Origin: Pseudomonas sp. WS 5079
GTDB taxonomy: Bacteria; Pseudomonadota; Gammaproteobacteria; Pseudomonadales; Pseudomonadaceae
Assembly: GCF_012985465.1 (NCBI RefSeq)
Contig: NZ_JAAQWN010000007.1
Span: forward strand, 1-64,000
Direction: 5' to 3'
Length of the DNA: 64,000 bases
Of the stretch, positions 32,584-40,986 are shown in pieces. Each line of letters opens with the position of its first letter. Positions within the stretch are counted from its first letter, which is position 1. The notes beneath the pieces were generated by a model that worked only from the letters and a program-made list of their open reading frames with translations, was not told the DNA's origin and ran no database searches. The translations under genes were made by a program, and so were the position numbers.

Positions 32584-33588
32584 TCAGTTCCAGCCCGCAC
32601 GATCCATCAGGCGAATCGCCTCGGCCTGGCGCTTGCCCGCCACTTCCACCGGCAGGGTGTCCGCCTTGAACTTGCCCCAGCTCGCCACTTCAGCCGAGGG
32701 TTCTACCGCAGGGTTGGCCGGGAACTCCTGGTTGACGTCGGCAAAGATCTTCTGCGCCTCAGGCGTAGTCATCCACTCCACCAGAGCCTTGGCGGCTTCC
32801 GGGTGCGGGGCGTACTTGGTCAGGCCGATGCCCGACAGGTTGACGTGCACGCCACGGTCGCCCTGGTTCGGCCAGAACAGTTTCACCGCCAGTTTCGGGT
32901 CCTGCTTGTGCAGGCGGCCGTAGTAGTAGGTGTTGACGATACCCACATCGCACTGCCCGGCGTTGATTGCCTGCAGTACCGCAATGTCATCGGAGAAGAC
33001 GTCGGTGGACAGGTTATTGACCCAGCCCTTGATGATTTCTTCAGTCTTTTCTGCGCCATGGGTTTCGATCAGGGTGGCGGTCAGCGACTGGTTGTAGACC
33101 TTCTTCGCGGTGCGCAGGCACAGGCGGCCTTCCCATTGCTTGTCGGCCAGGGCTTCGTAGGTGGTCAGCTCTGCCGGCTTCACGCGGTCGGTGGAGTAGG
33201 CGATGGTGCGCGCCCGCAGGCTCAAGCCCGTCCAGGCATGGCTGGAGGAGCGATATTGTGCAGGGATGTTGGCGTCGATCACCTTGGAGGTGAAGGGTTG
33301 CAGAATGCCCATCTGCTCGGCTTGCCAGAGGTTGCCACCATCGACGGTCAGCAGCAGGTCGGCGGTGGCGTTCTGACCTTCGGCCTTGATGCGCTGCATC
33401 AGCGGCGCTTCCTTGTCGGTGATGAACTTCACCTGCACCCCGGTTTTCTTGGTGTAGGCGTCGAACACCGGCTTGATCAACTCGTCGATACGAGAGGAGT
33501 AGACCACCACTTCGTCAGCCGCCTGGACGGTGGTGCTGGCGATAAGGGTGAGTGCCAGGGCAGTCAGGAGGCGCTTGGGTGCCAACAT
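32584..33588 (-). CDS. Ferric iron-binding periplasmic protein (FbpA-like)
   Basis: This 334-residue class-II binding protein has a signal peptide ending VQA and the family start DEVVVYSSRIDELIKPVFDAY. The adjacent tyrosines in VNTYYYGRL are the usual Fe(III) ligands of FbpA-type proteins. The ATG at 33588 has GAGA eight bases upstream; the longer frame adds a non-signal extension. It feeds the FbpB-like permease downstream. Confidence 0.9.
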   Translation of the reverse strand: MLAPKRLLTALALTLIASTTVQAADEVVVYSSRIDELIKPVFDAYTKKTGVQVKFITDKEAPLMQRIKAEGQNATADLLLTVDGGNLWQAEQMGILQPFTSKVIDANIPAQYRSSSHAWTGLSLRARTIAYSTDRVKPAELTTYEALADKQWEGRLCLRTAKKVYNQSLTATLIETHGAEKTEEIIKGWVNNLSTDVFSDDIAVLQAINAGQCDVGIVNTYYYGRLHKQDPKLAVKLFWPNQGDRGVHVNLSGIGLTKYAPHPEAAKALVEWMTTPEAQKIFADVNQEFPANPAVEPSAEVASWGKFKADTLPVEVAGKRQAEAIRLMDRAGWN

Positions 33589-33717
33589 AGGTGCGGTCTC
33601 TCGTAGGAAAAGTGAGCGCAAATGATAAGGACTCACATTTAGCATCTCAACCAAACACTGGGCGCAGGCGTTACGAGATGTTGCATGGGAAGAATTTACC
33701 CTGCGGCAACCGGCCTC

Positions 33718-33739
33718 ATCGCCGGCAAGCCGGCTCCTA
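33718..33739. repeat. Solitary REP half
   Basis: ATCGCCGGCAAGCCGGCTCC plus two bases matches the right arm of the TGTAGGAGCCGG-type REPs. Its inner GCCGGC copies can form a small hairpin. It lies just downstream of the visC-like gene (minus strand) and may be its transcript end. Confidence 0.65.
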
Positions 33740-33751
33740 GCGGGAACGCAC

Positions 33752-34975
33752 TCAGGGCTTGGCCAGGTCCGGCAGGTCGCCGGTCAAACCCAGCGCCTGA
33801 CGCACGAACAGCGCCTTGGCCTCGGGCATTTGGTCGACCATTTTCAGCCCGGCATTGCGCAACCAGCGCAACGGCAGCTGGTCGGCCTGGAACAACCGTT
33901 CAAAGCCCTCCATCGCCGCCATCAGCGCCAGGTTGTGCGGCATGCGCCGGCGCTCGTAGCGACTGAGCACCTTCACATCTGCCAAGCGTTCACCGCGCTC
34001 GCACGCCTTTAGCAGCACCTCGGCCAACACCGCGGCGTCGAGGAAGCCCAGGTTCACGCCCTGCCCCGCCAACGGGTGAATAACGTGGGCGGCATCGCCA
34101 ATCAGCGCCAGGCCTTCGGCGACGTAGCGCTTGGCGTGGCGCTGGCGCAGCGGTACGCACAGGCGTGGGTCGGCACTGACCACGCTGCCCAGGCGGCCCT
34201 CAAAAGCGCGCTCCAGTTCACCACAGAAGCTTTCGTCGTCCAGGGCCATCAAGCGTTCGGACTCGCTCGGCGTGGTCGACCAGACGATCGAGCACCAATC
34301 TTCCTGGCCATCGCGCACCAGCGGCAGGAACGCCAGCGGGCCATGGTCGGTGAAGCGCTGCCAGGCCGTACGCTGGTGCGGCTGGCTGCTGCGCACGCTG
34401 GTGACGATGGCGTGGTGCAGGTAATCCCATTCGCGTGTGGCGGTGCCGGTCAGGCGGCGCACGGCCGAGTTGGCGCCGTCGGCGGCGATCACCAGCGGCG
34501 CGCGCAGGGTGCGGCCATCGGCCAGGGTCAGCAGCCAGTCATCGCCGGAGCGGCGCATCTGCTCCAGGCGTGCATTGGCCAGCAGGCCCAGGTCGCAGTC
34601 GTGCAGGCGCTCAAGCAGGGCGTCCTGGACCACACGGTTTTCGACGATATGCCCCAACACCTCGGCATGCACACTGGCCGCCGAGAAGTGGATCTGCCCG
34701 GTGCCGCTGCCATCCCAAACCTGCATTGCGCCGTAGGGGCTGGCGCGGCGACTGGCGATGCCGTCCCACACGCCCAGGCGTTCGAGGATGCGCTGGCTGG
34801 CGGCCGACAAGGCGCTCACCCGCGGTTCAAACGGAGCATCGGCGTCAAATGGCTTGACGCTCAACGGGCTGCCGTCGAGCAGCAGCACTTGCAGACCACT
34901 GCCCTGCAACGCCAGCGCCAGGGCGCTTCCGACCATTCCGGCCCCGACAATCAGCACATCTGCGCGCATGTCCAT
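33752..34975 (-). CDS. Ubiquinone-biosynthesis FAD monooxygenase (VisC/UbiI-like)
   Basis: This 407-residue FAD-dependent aromatic hydroxylase has an N-terminal dinucleotide-binding motif (VLIVGAGMVGSALALAL), the GD segment LIGDAAHVIHPLAGQGVNLG and the DG motif LVIAADGANSAVR. Such enzymes hydroxylate ubiquinone intermediates at the inner membrane. It is the last gene of the ygfB-pepP-ubiH-thioesterase operon, the place of visC. Which ring position it hydroxylates is not decidable here. The ribosome-binding site is poor, consistent with translational coupling to the gene 3 bp upstream. Confidence 0.9.
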   Translation of the reverse strand: MDMRADVLIVGAGMVGSALALALQGSGLQVLLLDGSPLSVKPFDADAPFEPRVSALSAASQRILERLGVWDGIASRRASPYGAMQVWDGSGTGQIHFSAASVHAEVLGHIVENRVVQDALLERLHDCDLGLLANARLEQMRRSGDDWLLTLADGRTLRAPLVIAADGANSAVRRLTGTATREWDYLHHAIVTSVRSSQPHQRTAWQRFTDHGPLAFLPLVRDGQEDWCSIVWSTTPSESERLMALDDESFCGELERAFEGRLGSVVSADPRLCVPLRQRHAKRYVAEGLALIGDAAHVIHPLAGQGVNLGFLDAAVLAEVLLKACERGERLADVKVLSRYERRRMPHNLALMAAMEGFERLFQADQLPLRWLRNAGLKMVDQMPEAKALFVRQALGLTGDLPDLAKP

Positions 34976-34978
34976 GCT

Positions 34979-35464
34979 TTATGCCTGTTTCGCTGGCGGC
35001 TTGCGCCGCACGTAAAGGGTTTTGTCGACTCGCGCCACCAGGGTGCCGGAACCGTCGTAAATCTGCACCTTGAGGTGCGGCAAGTATTTCTCGCCGCCCT
35101 CGGTCTGGCGTCGCACTTCATCGAGCAAGGCCTGGTCGATGGAGAATTCGGCAAACACCGGGCCTTTGCCCGGCGAGATGAAATCGATGCTCGCCGCCTT
35201 GTCCCAGACGATGTAGTCGCGGCCCAGGTTCTCCATCAGCATCAGCATGTAGAACGGGTCGACCATCGAATACAGGCTGCCGCCAAACTGCGTACCGACG
35301 TAATTGCGGTTGTACCAGCCCAGGCCCATGCGCACCTTGGCGTGACAAAAGTCGGCACTCAGGTGCTGGACCCGTACCCCGGCGCCGAGGTACGGCGGGT
35401 ACAGGCTCAAGAACCACCGTAACAACCGCGCCTTGCCCAGGCGCTCCGTCAGCCACTTACGCAT
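34979..35464 (-). CDS. DUF4442 hotdog-fold thioesterase-like protein
   Basis: This 161-residue protein fits the DUF4442 (YiiD C-terminal) hotdog fold, with the core NYVGTQFGGSLYSMVDPFYMLML and WDKAASIDFISPGKGPVFAEF. Its substrate is unknown. It overlaps the end of ubiH by 8 bp and ends 3 bp before the next hydroxylase start, so it is translated as part of the ubiquinone operon. It could hydrolyse an acyl thioester linked to quinone synthesis or membrane lipid; that is speculative. Confidence 0.8.
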   Translation of the reverse strand: MRKWLTERLGKARLLRWFLSLYPPYLGAGVRVQHLSADFCHAKVRMGLGWYNRNYVGTQFGGSLYSMVDPFYMLMLMENLGRDYIVWDKAASIDFISPGKGPVFAEFSIDQALLDEVRRQTEGGEKYLPHLKVQIYDGSGTLVARVDKTLYVRRKPPAKQA

Positions 35465-36644
35465 CGGGGCGCGTGCCCAGGCCCATGGCCTGCCGGGCGA
35501 ACCAGCGTTTGGCCGGCGGCAGCAGGTCCAGGCCCAGCAGGCCGAGGTTACGGCCCATGGCGACCAGCGGTTGGCCGCTGCCGAACAGGCGGGTGACCTG
35601 GTCGGAGAAGCCCACGGTCAGTTGTTGATCCAGGCGCTGGCGTTCGCGGTAGGTCTGCAAGGTCGCCAGGTCACCCGGCACGGCGGGCCCGGACAGCAAC
35701 GCCTCGGCCAACGCATAGGCATCGCGCAGGGACAGGTTGAAACCCTGGCCGGCAATCGGGTGCAAGCTGTGGGCGGCGTTGCCCAGGACCACCAGGTGCG
35801 AGCGCACTTGCTCCTCGGCCTCCACCAGCGTCAGCGGATACAAGTGGCGCGCGCCGACCTGTTTCAGGGTGCCCAGGCGATAGCCAAACACGCCCTGCAA
35901 CTCGCTGAGGAAACTGCGCTCATCCAACTGCGCCAGGCGCTGGGCGTCCATGCCGACGCGGGTCCAGACCAGCGCGCAACGGTTGTCCGCCAGCGGCAGC
36001 AAGGCCATCGGGCCTTCGTCGGTGAAACGCTCGAACGCCTCGCCGTTATGGGCTTCGCTGGGGGTGATGTTGGCGATCAGGGCACTCTGGTTGTAAGGCC
36101 GTTGCTTGACGCCAATGCCCAACTGCTCGCGCAGCCCGGAGCGGCCACCATCGGCCAGTACCGCAAGGTCGCACTCAATGACGGTTTCATCGTTGAGGGT
36201 CAGGCGGTAGCCATCGGCCAGCGGTTCCATGCGGCTGACTTCGGCGGGGCAGCGCCAACTGATCACGTCTTTGTCCAGGCCTTGCCACAGGCACTGCCCG
36301 AGCCAGGCGTTTTCCACCACATAGCCCAGGGCCGGTACGCCCTCTTCAAGGGCCGACAAGCGTGCGGTAGAGAAGCGCCCACGGTCGGAAACATGGATTT
36401 GCTTGATCGGTTCGGCACGTCGGGAAATGTCTTGCCACACACCCAGGCGCTGGTAGATCTGCCGCGCGCCAAAGGACAGCGCCGAGGAACGCGCGTCATA
36501 GCTCGGCTGGTAGCTGTCGCCGGGGGCGAAGGGTTCGATCAGCACGATTTTCCAGCCACGGGCTTTGGCCCCGGCCTGCAATGCCAAGGCCAGGCTGGCG
36601 CCCACCAGGCCGCCACCGATAATCGCCAGGTTGACCCGGCTCAT
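35457..36644 (-). CDS. ubiH: 2-octaprenyl-6-methoxyphenol hydroxylase
   Basis: This 395-residue FAD monooxygenase of ubiquinone synthesis shows GGGLVGASLALAL (FAD-binding), VLADGGRSGLRE (DG motif) and VLGNAAHSLHPIAGQGFNLSLRD (GD motif). In E. coli UbiH hydroxylates the ring at C1. The start overlaps the pepP stop by 4 bp (ATGA). It has the same fold as the gene at 33752-34975 but only moderate similarity, consistent with two hydroxylation steps. Confidence 0.93.
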   Translation of the reverse strand: MSRVNLAIIGGGLVGASLALALQAGAKARGWKIVLIEPFAPGDSYQPSYDARSSALSFGARQIYQRLGVWQDISRRAEPIKQIHVSDRGRFSTARLSALEEGVPALGYVVENAWLGQCLWQGLDKDVISWRCPAEVSRMEPLADGYRLTLNDETVIECDLAVLADGGRSGLREQLGIGVKQRPYNQSALIANITPSEAHNGEAFERFTDEGPMALLPLADNRCALVWTRVGMDAQRLAQLDERSFLSELQGVFGYRLGTLKQVGARHLYPLTLVEAEEQVRSHLVVLGNAAHSLHPIAGQGFNLSLRDAYALAEALLSGPAVPGDLATLQTYRERQRLDQQLTVGFSDQVTRLFGSGQPLVAMGRNLGLLGLDLLPPAKRWFARQAMGLGTRPDA

Positions 36645-37963
36645 CGGGCGGCCGCCATCAGTGCTTCAATCTCGGCCACGGTCTTGGGTACGCCACCGGT
36701 CAGAATTTCACAGCCTTGCTTGGTCACCACCACGTCATCCTCGATGCGCACGCCTATGCCACGCCATTTCTTTGCCACGTTCTGGTTGTCCGGGGCAATG
36801 TAGATGCCCGGCTCCACGGTCAGGGCCATGCCCACTTCCAGCACCCGCCATTCGCCGCCGACCTTGTACTCGCCCACATCATGCACATCCATGCCCAGCC
36901 AGTGCCCGGCGCGGTGCATGTAGAACGCCTTGTAGGCTTCGCTGGCGATCAACTCGTCCACATCACCCTGCAACAAGCCCAGCTTCACCAGCCCCGCGGT
37001 GATGACTTGCACCGTCGCCTCATGGGCCTGGTTCCAGTGCTTGTTCGGCGCGATCTGGGCAAAGGCGGCGTCCTGGGAGGCCAGCACAATTTCGTAGATC
37101 GCCTTCTGCTCGGCCGAGAACTTGCCATTGACCGGCCAGGTGCGAGTGATATCGCTGGCATAGCAGTCGATTTCACACCCGGCGTCGATCAACACCAGGT
37201 CCCCGTCCTTGAGCAGCGCGTCATTCTGCTGGTAGTGCAGGATGCAACTGTTGCGCCCCGAGGCGACGATGGAGCCATAGGCCGGCATCTTCGCCCCGCC
37301 CCGGCGGAATTCGTAGTCCAGCTCGGCTTCCAGGCTGAACTCATGCAGCCCGGCGCGGCTGGCCTGCATCGCCCGGATATGGGCCGCACAGGAAATCCGC
37401 GCGGCTTCGCGCATGACCTTCACTTCTGCGGCGGATTTATACAGGCGCATGTCGTGCAGCAGATGATCCAGGGCAACGAATTCGTTCGGCGGCTGCGCAC
37501 CGAGGTGCGCCTTGGAGCGGATCACGTTGATCCACTCCATCAGGTGCCGGTCGAATTCGGCATTGCTGCCCATGGCCGAGTACACCCGGTCGCGGCCTTC
37601 GATCAGGCCGGGCAGGATGTCGTCGATATCGGTAATCGGGAACGCATCGTCGGCGCCGTATTCGCGAATCGCGCCTTCGGTGCCAGCGCGCAGGCCGTCC
37701 CACAATTCGCGCTCGGCGTTGCGTTCACGGCAGAACAGCACGTATTCGCCGTGAATGCGCCCAGGCATCAGCACAATCACCGCTTCGGGCTCGGGGAAGC
37801 CGCTCAGGTACTGGAAGTCGCTGTCCTGGCGGTACACGTGCTCGACATCACGGTTGCGGATCGCCACGGCAGCGGCCGGCAGGATCGCGATGCTGTTGGG
37901 TTCCATCTGCGCCATGAGCGCCTTGCGGCGGCGGGTGTATTCCGCTTTGGGGATATGGATCAT
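36641..37963 (-). CDS. pepP: Xaa-Pro aminopeptidase P
   Basis: This 440-residue metalloaminopeptidase removes N-terminal residues preceding proline. The pita-bread-fold metal ligands are visible: two Asp in LIDAGCEIDCYASDITR, His in HRAGHWLGMD, Glu in TVEPGIYIAP and Glu in GVRIEDDVVVT. It is the second gene of the ygfB-pepP-ubiH operon, 20 bp downstream of ygfB, as in E. coli. Confidence 0.95.
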   Translation of the reverse strand: MIHIPKAEYTRRRKALMAQMEPNSIAILPAAAVAIRNRDVEHVYRQDSDFQYLSGFPEPEAVIVLMPGRIHGEYVLFCRERNAERELWDGLRAGTEGAIREYGADDAFPITDIDDILPGLIEGRDRVYSAMGSNAEFDRHLMEWINVIRSKAHLGAQPPNEFVALDHLLHDMRLYKSAAEVKVMREAARISCAAHIRAMQASRAGLHEFSLEAELDYEFRRGGAKMPAYGSIVASGRNSCILHYQQNDALLKDGDLVLIDAGCEIDCYASDITRTWPVNGKFSAEQKAIYEIVLASQDAAFAQIAPNKHWNQAHEATVQVITAGLVKLGLLQGDVDELIASEAYKAFYMHRAGHWLGMDVHDVGEYKVGGEWRVLEVGMALTVEPGIYIAPDNQNVAKKWRGIGVRIEDDVVVTKQGCEILTGGVPKTVAEIEALMAAAR

Positions 37964-37983
37964 GGGCAGGTGGGTTCCCTCTC

Positions 37984-38541
37984 TTAGTGCAGCGACGGCT
38001 TGGTTGCAGCAGGTTCAGCAGACTTTTTGTTCTCGGTGAACAGCAGCAACGGCGCGACGCGCAGGTATTCCATGACTTCCATATAGTCGCCTTCGCCGTC
38101 TTCGGATTCTTCCAGGGCATCTTGCACCTGGGAGATGGCTGCGAGGTCCTGCAACACTTCCTTGGCGTCGGTGCTCAGCTCCAGGCCGCCGGCGTTCACG
38201 CCAAAGCCATGGAGGAAACCCTGGCACCATTGGCCCAGTGCAGCGGCACGCTCGGTGAGCGACGCATCGTCGGTTGGCAGCAGCAGGACCACGGTGACGT
38301 CATCACCGGTCAGTTCGCCTTTAACCATTTCTTGCAGGCCGATCAACGCGTTGCGCACGTTTTCGGTAGGCTCGGTTTCCAGCAGCTCGGCCACGTCGGC
38401 CAGCCAGTTGTCGGCGTCAAAACCGACGCCGGTGCAACTACGGCCCAGCAGCACGCCATGCAGTTCGGCAGGCGAGCAAGGGTGACCGCTGGAGCTCAGC
38501 AGTTTGGAAAAAGCGTCGTACGGGGAGTTCTGAATAGGCAT
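37984..38541 (-). CDS. ygfB: UPF0149/YgfB-family protein
   Basis: This 185-residue helical protein starts MPIQNSPYDAFSKLLSSSGHPCSPAELHGVLLG, the recognised N-terminus of the YgfB family. In P. aeruginosa, YgfB is known to dampen an activator of ampDh3, affecting beta-lactam resistance. It leads the pepP-ubiH operon. The divergent gap to the zapB-like gene (137 bp) should contain both promoters. Confidence 0.92.
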   Translation of the reverse strand: MPIQNSPYDAFSKLLSSSGHPCSPAELHGVLLGRSCTGVGFDADNWLADVAELLETEPTENVRNALIGLQEMVKGELTGDDVTVVLLLPTDDASLTERAAALGQWCQGFLHGFGVNAGGLELSTDAKEVLQDLAAISQVQDALEESEDGEGDYMEVMEYLRVAPLLLFTENKKSAEPAATKPSLH

Positions 38542-38678
38542 GATGAGCTAGGCGCCAGGCGGCGCGATGTCTAGAATGAAGCGCTGTATCCTAGCACCGG
38601 CAGACGCACCCGACTATCAAGGGCGTCAGATCGTTTATCCTGCAGTTGCCATTCATCAGACAAATCCAGTGGAACCCT

Positions 38679-38888
38679 ATGGAAGACGCCGACTTGCAAG
38701 CGCTGATGGCCAGACTCGAATTGCTAATTACCCGGGTCGAGCAACTAAAGAGTCAAAACGGACTCCTATTAGCTCAGGAAAAGACCTGGCGCGAGGAACG
38801 CGCGCACCTCATTGAAAAAAACGAAATCGCCCGGCGTAAGGTCGAATCGATGATTTCGCGCCTGAAGGCCCTGGAGCAAGACTCATGA
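38679..38888 (+). CDS. Small coiled-coil protein (TIGR02449/ZapB-like)
   Basis: This 69-residue, almost wholly coiled-coil protein (MEDADLQALMARLELLITRVEQL ... with heptad leucines) is always found upstream of zapA in Pseudomonas, as I recall. A cell-division accessory role like ZapB is plausible from position and structure. The ATG at 38679 has TGGA upstream and the zapA ATG overlaps its stop (ATGA). Confidence 0.85.
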   Translation: MEDADLQALMARLELLITRVEQLKSQNGLLLAQEKTWREERAHLIEKNEIARRKVESMISRLKALEQDS

Positions 38889-39202
38889 GTTCAAGCAATA
38901 GCGTCACCGTGCAGATTCTCGACAAAGAGTATTCGATCATCTGCCCCCAGGAGGAGCGCAGCAACCTGGTGAGCGCCGCCCGCTACCTGGATGGCAAGAT
39001 GCGTGAAATCCGCAGCAGCGGCAAAGTCATCGGCGCCGACCGTATCGCCGTGATGGCCGCGCTGAACATTACCCACGATTTGCTGCATAAGCAGGAACGC
39101 CCTGACGTACAGGCCAGTGGTTCGACACGCGAGCAAGTGCGTGACCTGCTCGAGCGCGTCGACCTGGTGCTTTCTACCGACCAGGAACCACCCAAGGGCT
39201 GA
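38885..39202 (+). CDS. zapA: Cell division protein ZapA
   Basis: This 105-residue protein binds FtsZ and promotes Z-ring bundling. The N-terminal beta sheet SVTVQILDKEYSIICPQEER and the helical C-terminus with LLERVDLVL are typical. Its start overlaps the upstream coiled-coil gene by 4 bp. The 6S RNA gene follows directly, an arrangement conserved in gammaproteobacteria. Confidence 0.95.
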   Translation: MSSSNSVTVQILDKEYSIICPQEERSNLVSAARYLDGKMREIRSSGKVIGADRIAVMAALNITHDLLHKQERPDVQASGSTREQVRDLLERVDLVLSTDQEPPKG

Positions 39203-39231
39203 TCGCCGCGTCTATTTCGGGTATACTCGCC

Positions 39232-39412
39232 TCACTCCCTGGCGTGCTTGCCAGTCGGCGATGTCCCTGAGCCGATTCGCACTACCCTGGAAGTTGCACG
39301 TTGGGCTGGTGTGCATGTCCGCTAGACGGAAAGCCTTAAAGCCTACTGCATCTTCCACCTTGAACTTTCGGGTTCAAGGGCTAAGTCGACAGCGGTTCTG
39401 TCGGGGAGCCTG
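39232..39412 (+). ncRNA. ssrS: 6S RNA
   Basis: Between zapA and the 5-formyltetrahydrofolate cyclo-ligase gene, the gap carries a TATACT -10 box (39222-39227). It continues into a transcript starting with CTCACTCCCTGGCG..., with the conserved words GATGTCCCTGAGCCG, GTGCATGTCCGC and CGGAAAGCCTTAA. This is the expected place and sequence of 6S RNA, about 180 nt, which mimics an open promoter and sequesters sigma-70 RNA polymerase in stationary phase. The ends are approximate. Confidence 0.9.
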
Positions 39413-39424
39413 ATTCCCAAACTC

Positions 39425-39452
39425 AATGCCAGTCCCCGGACTGGCATTGTTT
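39425..39452 (+). terminator. Hairpin terminator between 6S RNA and fau
   Basis: AATGCCAGTC pairs perfectly with GACTGGCATT (loop CCCG) and is followed by GTTTT. It ends only 16 bases before the fau start codon, so it may terminate 6S RNA readthrough or attenuate fau. Confidence 0.8.
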
Positions 39453-39467
39453 TATGAGCCGAACACC

Positions 39468-40103
39468 ATGACCGAACCTGCGCCACTTTCCCGTCCGCAC
39501 CTTCGACGCATGTTGCGCAAGGCCCGCCGCGCCCTGACGCCAAGCGAGCAACGCCAGGCCGCGCTTGGCCTGTATCGGCAACTGGCACAGCACCCGCTGT
39601 TTCGCCGGGCCAAACATATCTCCCTGTACCTGTCGACGGATGGCGAAATCGATCCGCGCTTGCTGCTGCGCACTGCCCAGCGCCGGGGCAAGGCCACCTA
39701 CCTGCCGGTGCTCAGCGCCTGGCCACGGACCAAGATGGTGTTCCAACGCGTGCGCCCTGGGGAAAAGCTCGCGCCCAACCGCTTTGGCATTCTTGAGCCA
39801 CGGGTCAATGTCGGGCGCCAGCGCAAGGTCTGGGCCCTGGACCTGGTGCTGCTGCCGTTGGTGGGTTTTGATGATGCGGGCGGGCGGCTGGGCATGGGCG
39901 GCGGTTTTTACGATCGCAGCCTGGCGTACCTGGCGCGCCGCTCATCGTGGCGCAAGCCGACGCTACTGGGGCTGGCCCATGAGTGCCAGAAGGTCGAACG
40001 CCTGGCGCAGGCAAGCTGGGACGTGCCGTTGAATGGCACCGTTACCGATAGAAGATGGTATGTCGCAGAGGGGACGCCGCTGGACTCAACGGCGCCGAAA
40101 TAG
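39468..40103 (+). CDS. fau: 5-formyltetrahydrofolate cyclo-ligase
   Basis: This 211-residue enzyme (YgfA/MTHFS) converts 5-formyl-THF to 5,10-methenyl-THF with ATP. The family motif LVGFDDAGGRLGMGGGFYDR is present near residue 130-150, with the N-terminal RRMLRKARRALTP. In E. coli the 6S RNA precursor is cotranscribed with this gene. The start at 39468 lacks a strong Shine-Dalgarno; the preceding hairpin may influence its initiation. It is convergent with a small minus-strand gene 2 bp away. Confidence 0.92.
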   Translation: MTEPAPLSRPHLRRMLRKARRALTPSEQRQAALGLYRQLAQHPLFRRAKHISLYLSTDGEIDPRLLLRTAQRRGKATYLPVLSAWPRTKMVFQRVRPGEKLAPNRFGILEPRVNVGRQRKVWALDLVLLPLVGFDDAGGRLGMGGGFYDRSLAYLARRSSWRKPTLLGLAHECQKVERLAQASWDVPLNGTVTDRRWYVAEGTPLDSTAPK

Positions 40104-40105
40104 CG

Positions 40106-40255
40106 TCAACGCTTGAAGGTTTGTTGTTGCTGCTGTGCAAATTCAACCGGGGCTTGGGTCTTGTTCGACCATAGGCTTTGCGCATACCCGGTGGTCACGA
40201 CGCCCAGACCGAACAAAATAACCAAAATCCATAGTAAATCCGGTTTGCGTTTCAT
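40106..40255 (-). CDS. 49-residue predicted membrane peptide
   Basis: This small ORF has the start ATG (40253-40255) with GGGGGG six bases upstream, a single hydrophobic helix (LLWILVILFGLGVVTTGYA, residues 7-25) and a polar tail ending in five glutamines and TFKR. The basic MKRKPD start and one helix predict an inner-membrane protein with a short periplasmic tail, or an uncleaved signal. It ends 2 bp from the convergent fau stop. I do not recognise a family name. The overlapping plus-strand ORF lacks comparable signals. Confidence 0.7.
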   Translation of the reverse strand: MKRKPDLLWILVILFGLGVVTTGYAQSLWSNKTQAPVEFAQQQQQTFKR

Positions 40256-40450
40256 CGATTGCCCCCCTTCAGGCATATCACACACGATGACAGCAACGTT
40301 CCAAAGTAGTCCGTTCCAGCTGCGTCAAGCTTAAAATCCCGGCATTCTGCGTTAACGTGAACCAACACGCAAACCTTGGCGTCAACCGACCGTCGGTTTG
40401 TCATGAAATTGACAGACAAGCTGCCCAATCCCCTGCAAAGGAGCAAAACC

Positions 40451-40900
40451 ATGGCCTATTGGCTGATGAAATCCGAGCCCGATGAGCTGTCCATCAAGGG
40501 CCTGGAAAAACTCGGCGAGGCGCGCTGGGACGGCGTGCGCAATTACCAGGCGCGCAATTTCCTGCGGGCCATGGCCGTGGGCGACGCGTTCTTCTTTTAC
40601 CACTCCAGTTGCCCGGAACCGGGCATTGCCGGCGTAGGGAAAATCATCGAAGCGGCTTACCCCGACCCGACCGCGCTGGAGCCTGATAGCCATTACTTCG
40701 ATGCCAAGGCCACCACCGAGAAGAATCCGTGGAGCGCCATCACCGTGGCCCACGTCGAAACCTTCCCCAAAGTCCTCGGGCTGGGCTACCTCAAGCAACA
40801 GACGGCCCTGGCCGAATTGCCGCTGGTGCAAAAAGGCAGTCGCCTGTCAGTGATGCCAGTGACGGCGGAGCAATGGGCGGCGGTCATGGCGCTGCGCTAA
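40451..40900 (+). CDS. EVE-domain protein
   Basis: This 149-residue protein is a stand-alone EVE domain (YTH/PUA-like fold), with MAYWLMKSEPDELSIKGL, GVRNYQARNFLRAM and FFYHSSCPEPGIAGVGK as signature segments. EVE domains are thought to bind modified DNA or RNA bases. GGAG lies upstream of the ATG at 40451. The gene is a common Pseudomonas core gene next to fau. Confidence 0.92.
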   Translation: MAYWLMKSEPDELSIKGLEKLGEARWDGVRNYQARNFLRAMAVGDAFFFYHSSCPEPGIAGVGKIIEAAYPDPTALEPDSHYFDAKATTEKNPWSAITVAHVETFPKVLGLGYLKQQTALAELPLVQKGSRLSVMPVTAEQWAAVMALR

Positions 40901-40986
40901 CGCCTAACGGTATTCATTTGACCGGTATCAACGGCTATCGGTTACGATCCCGGCAAACTAGGACGCTAACACCGCAGGATGCACCC

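Noticed and set aside
40113..40334. 73-residue plus-strand ORF after fau
   Set aside because: The minus-strand 49-residue ORF in the same place has the better start, helix and spacing.
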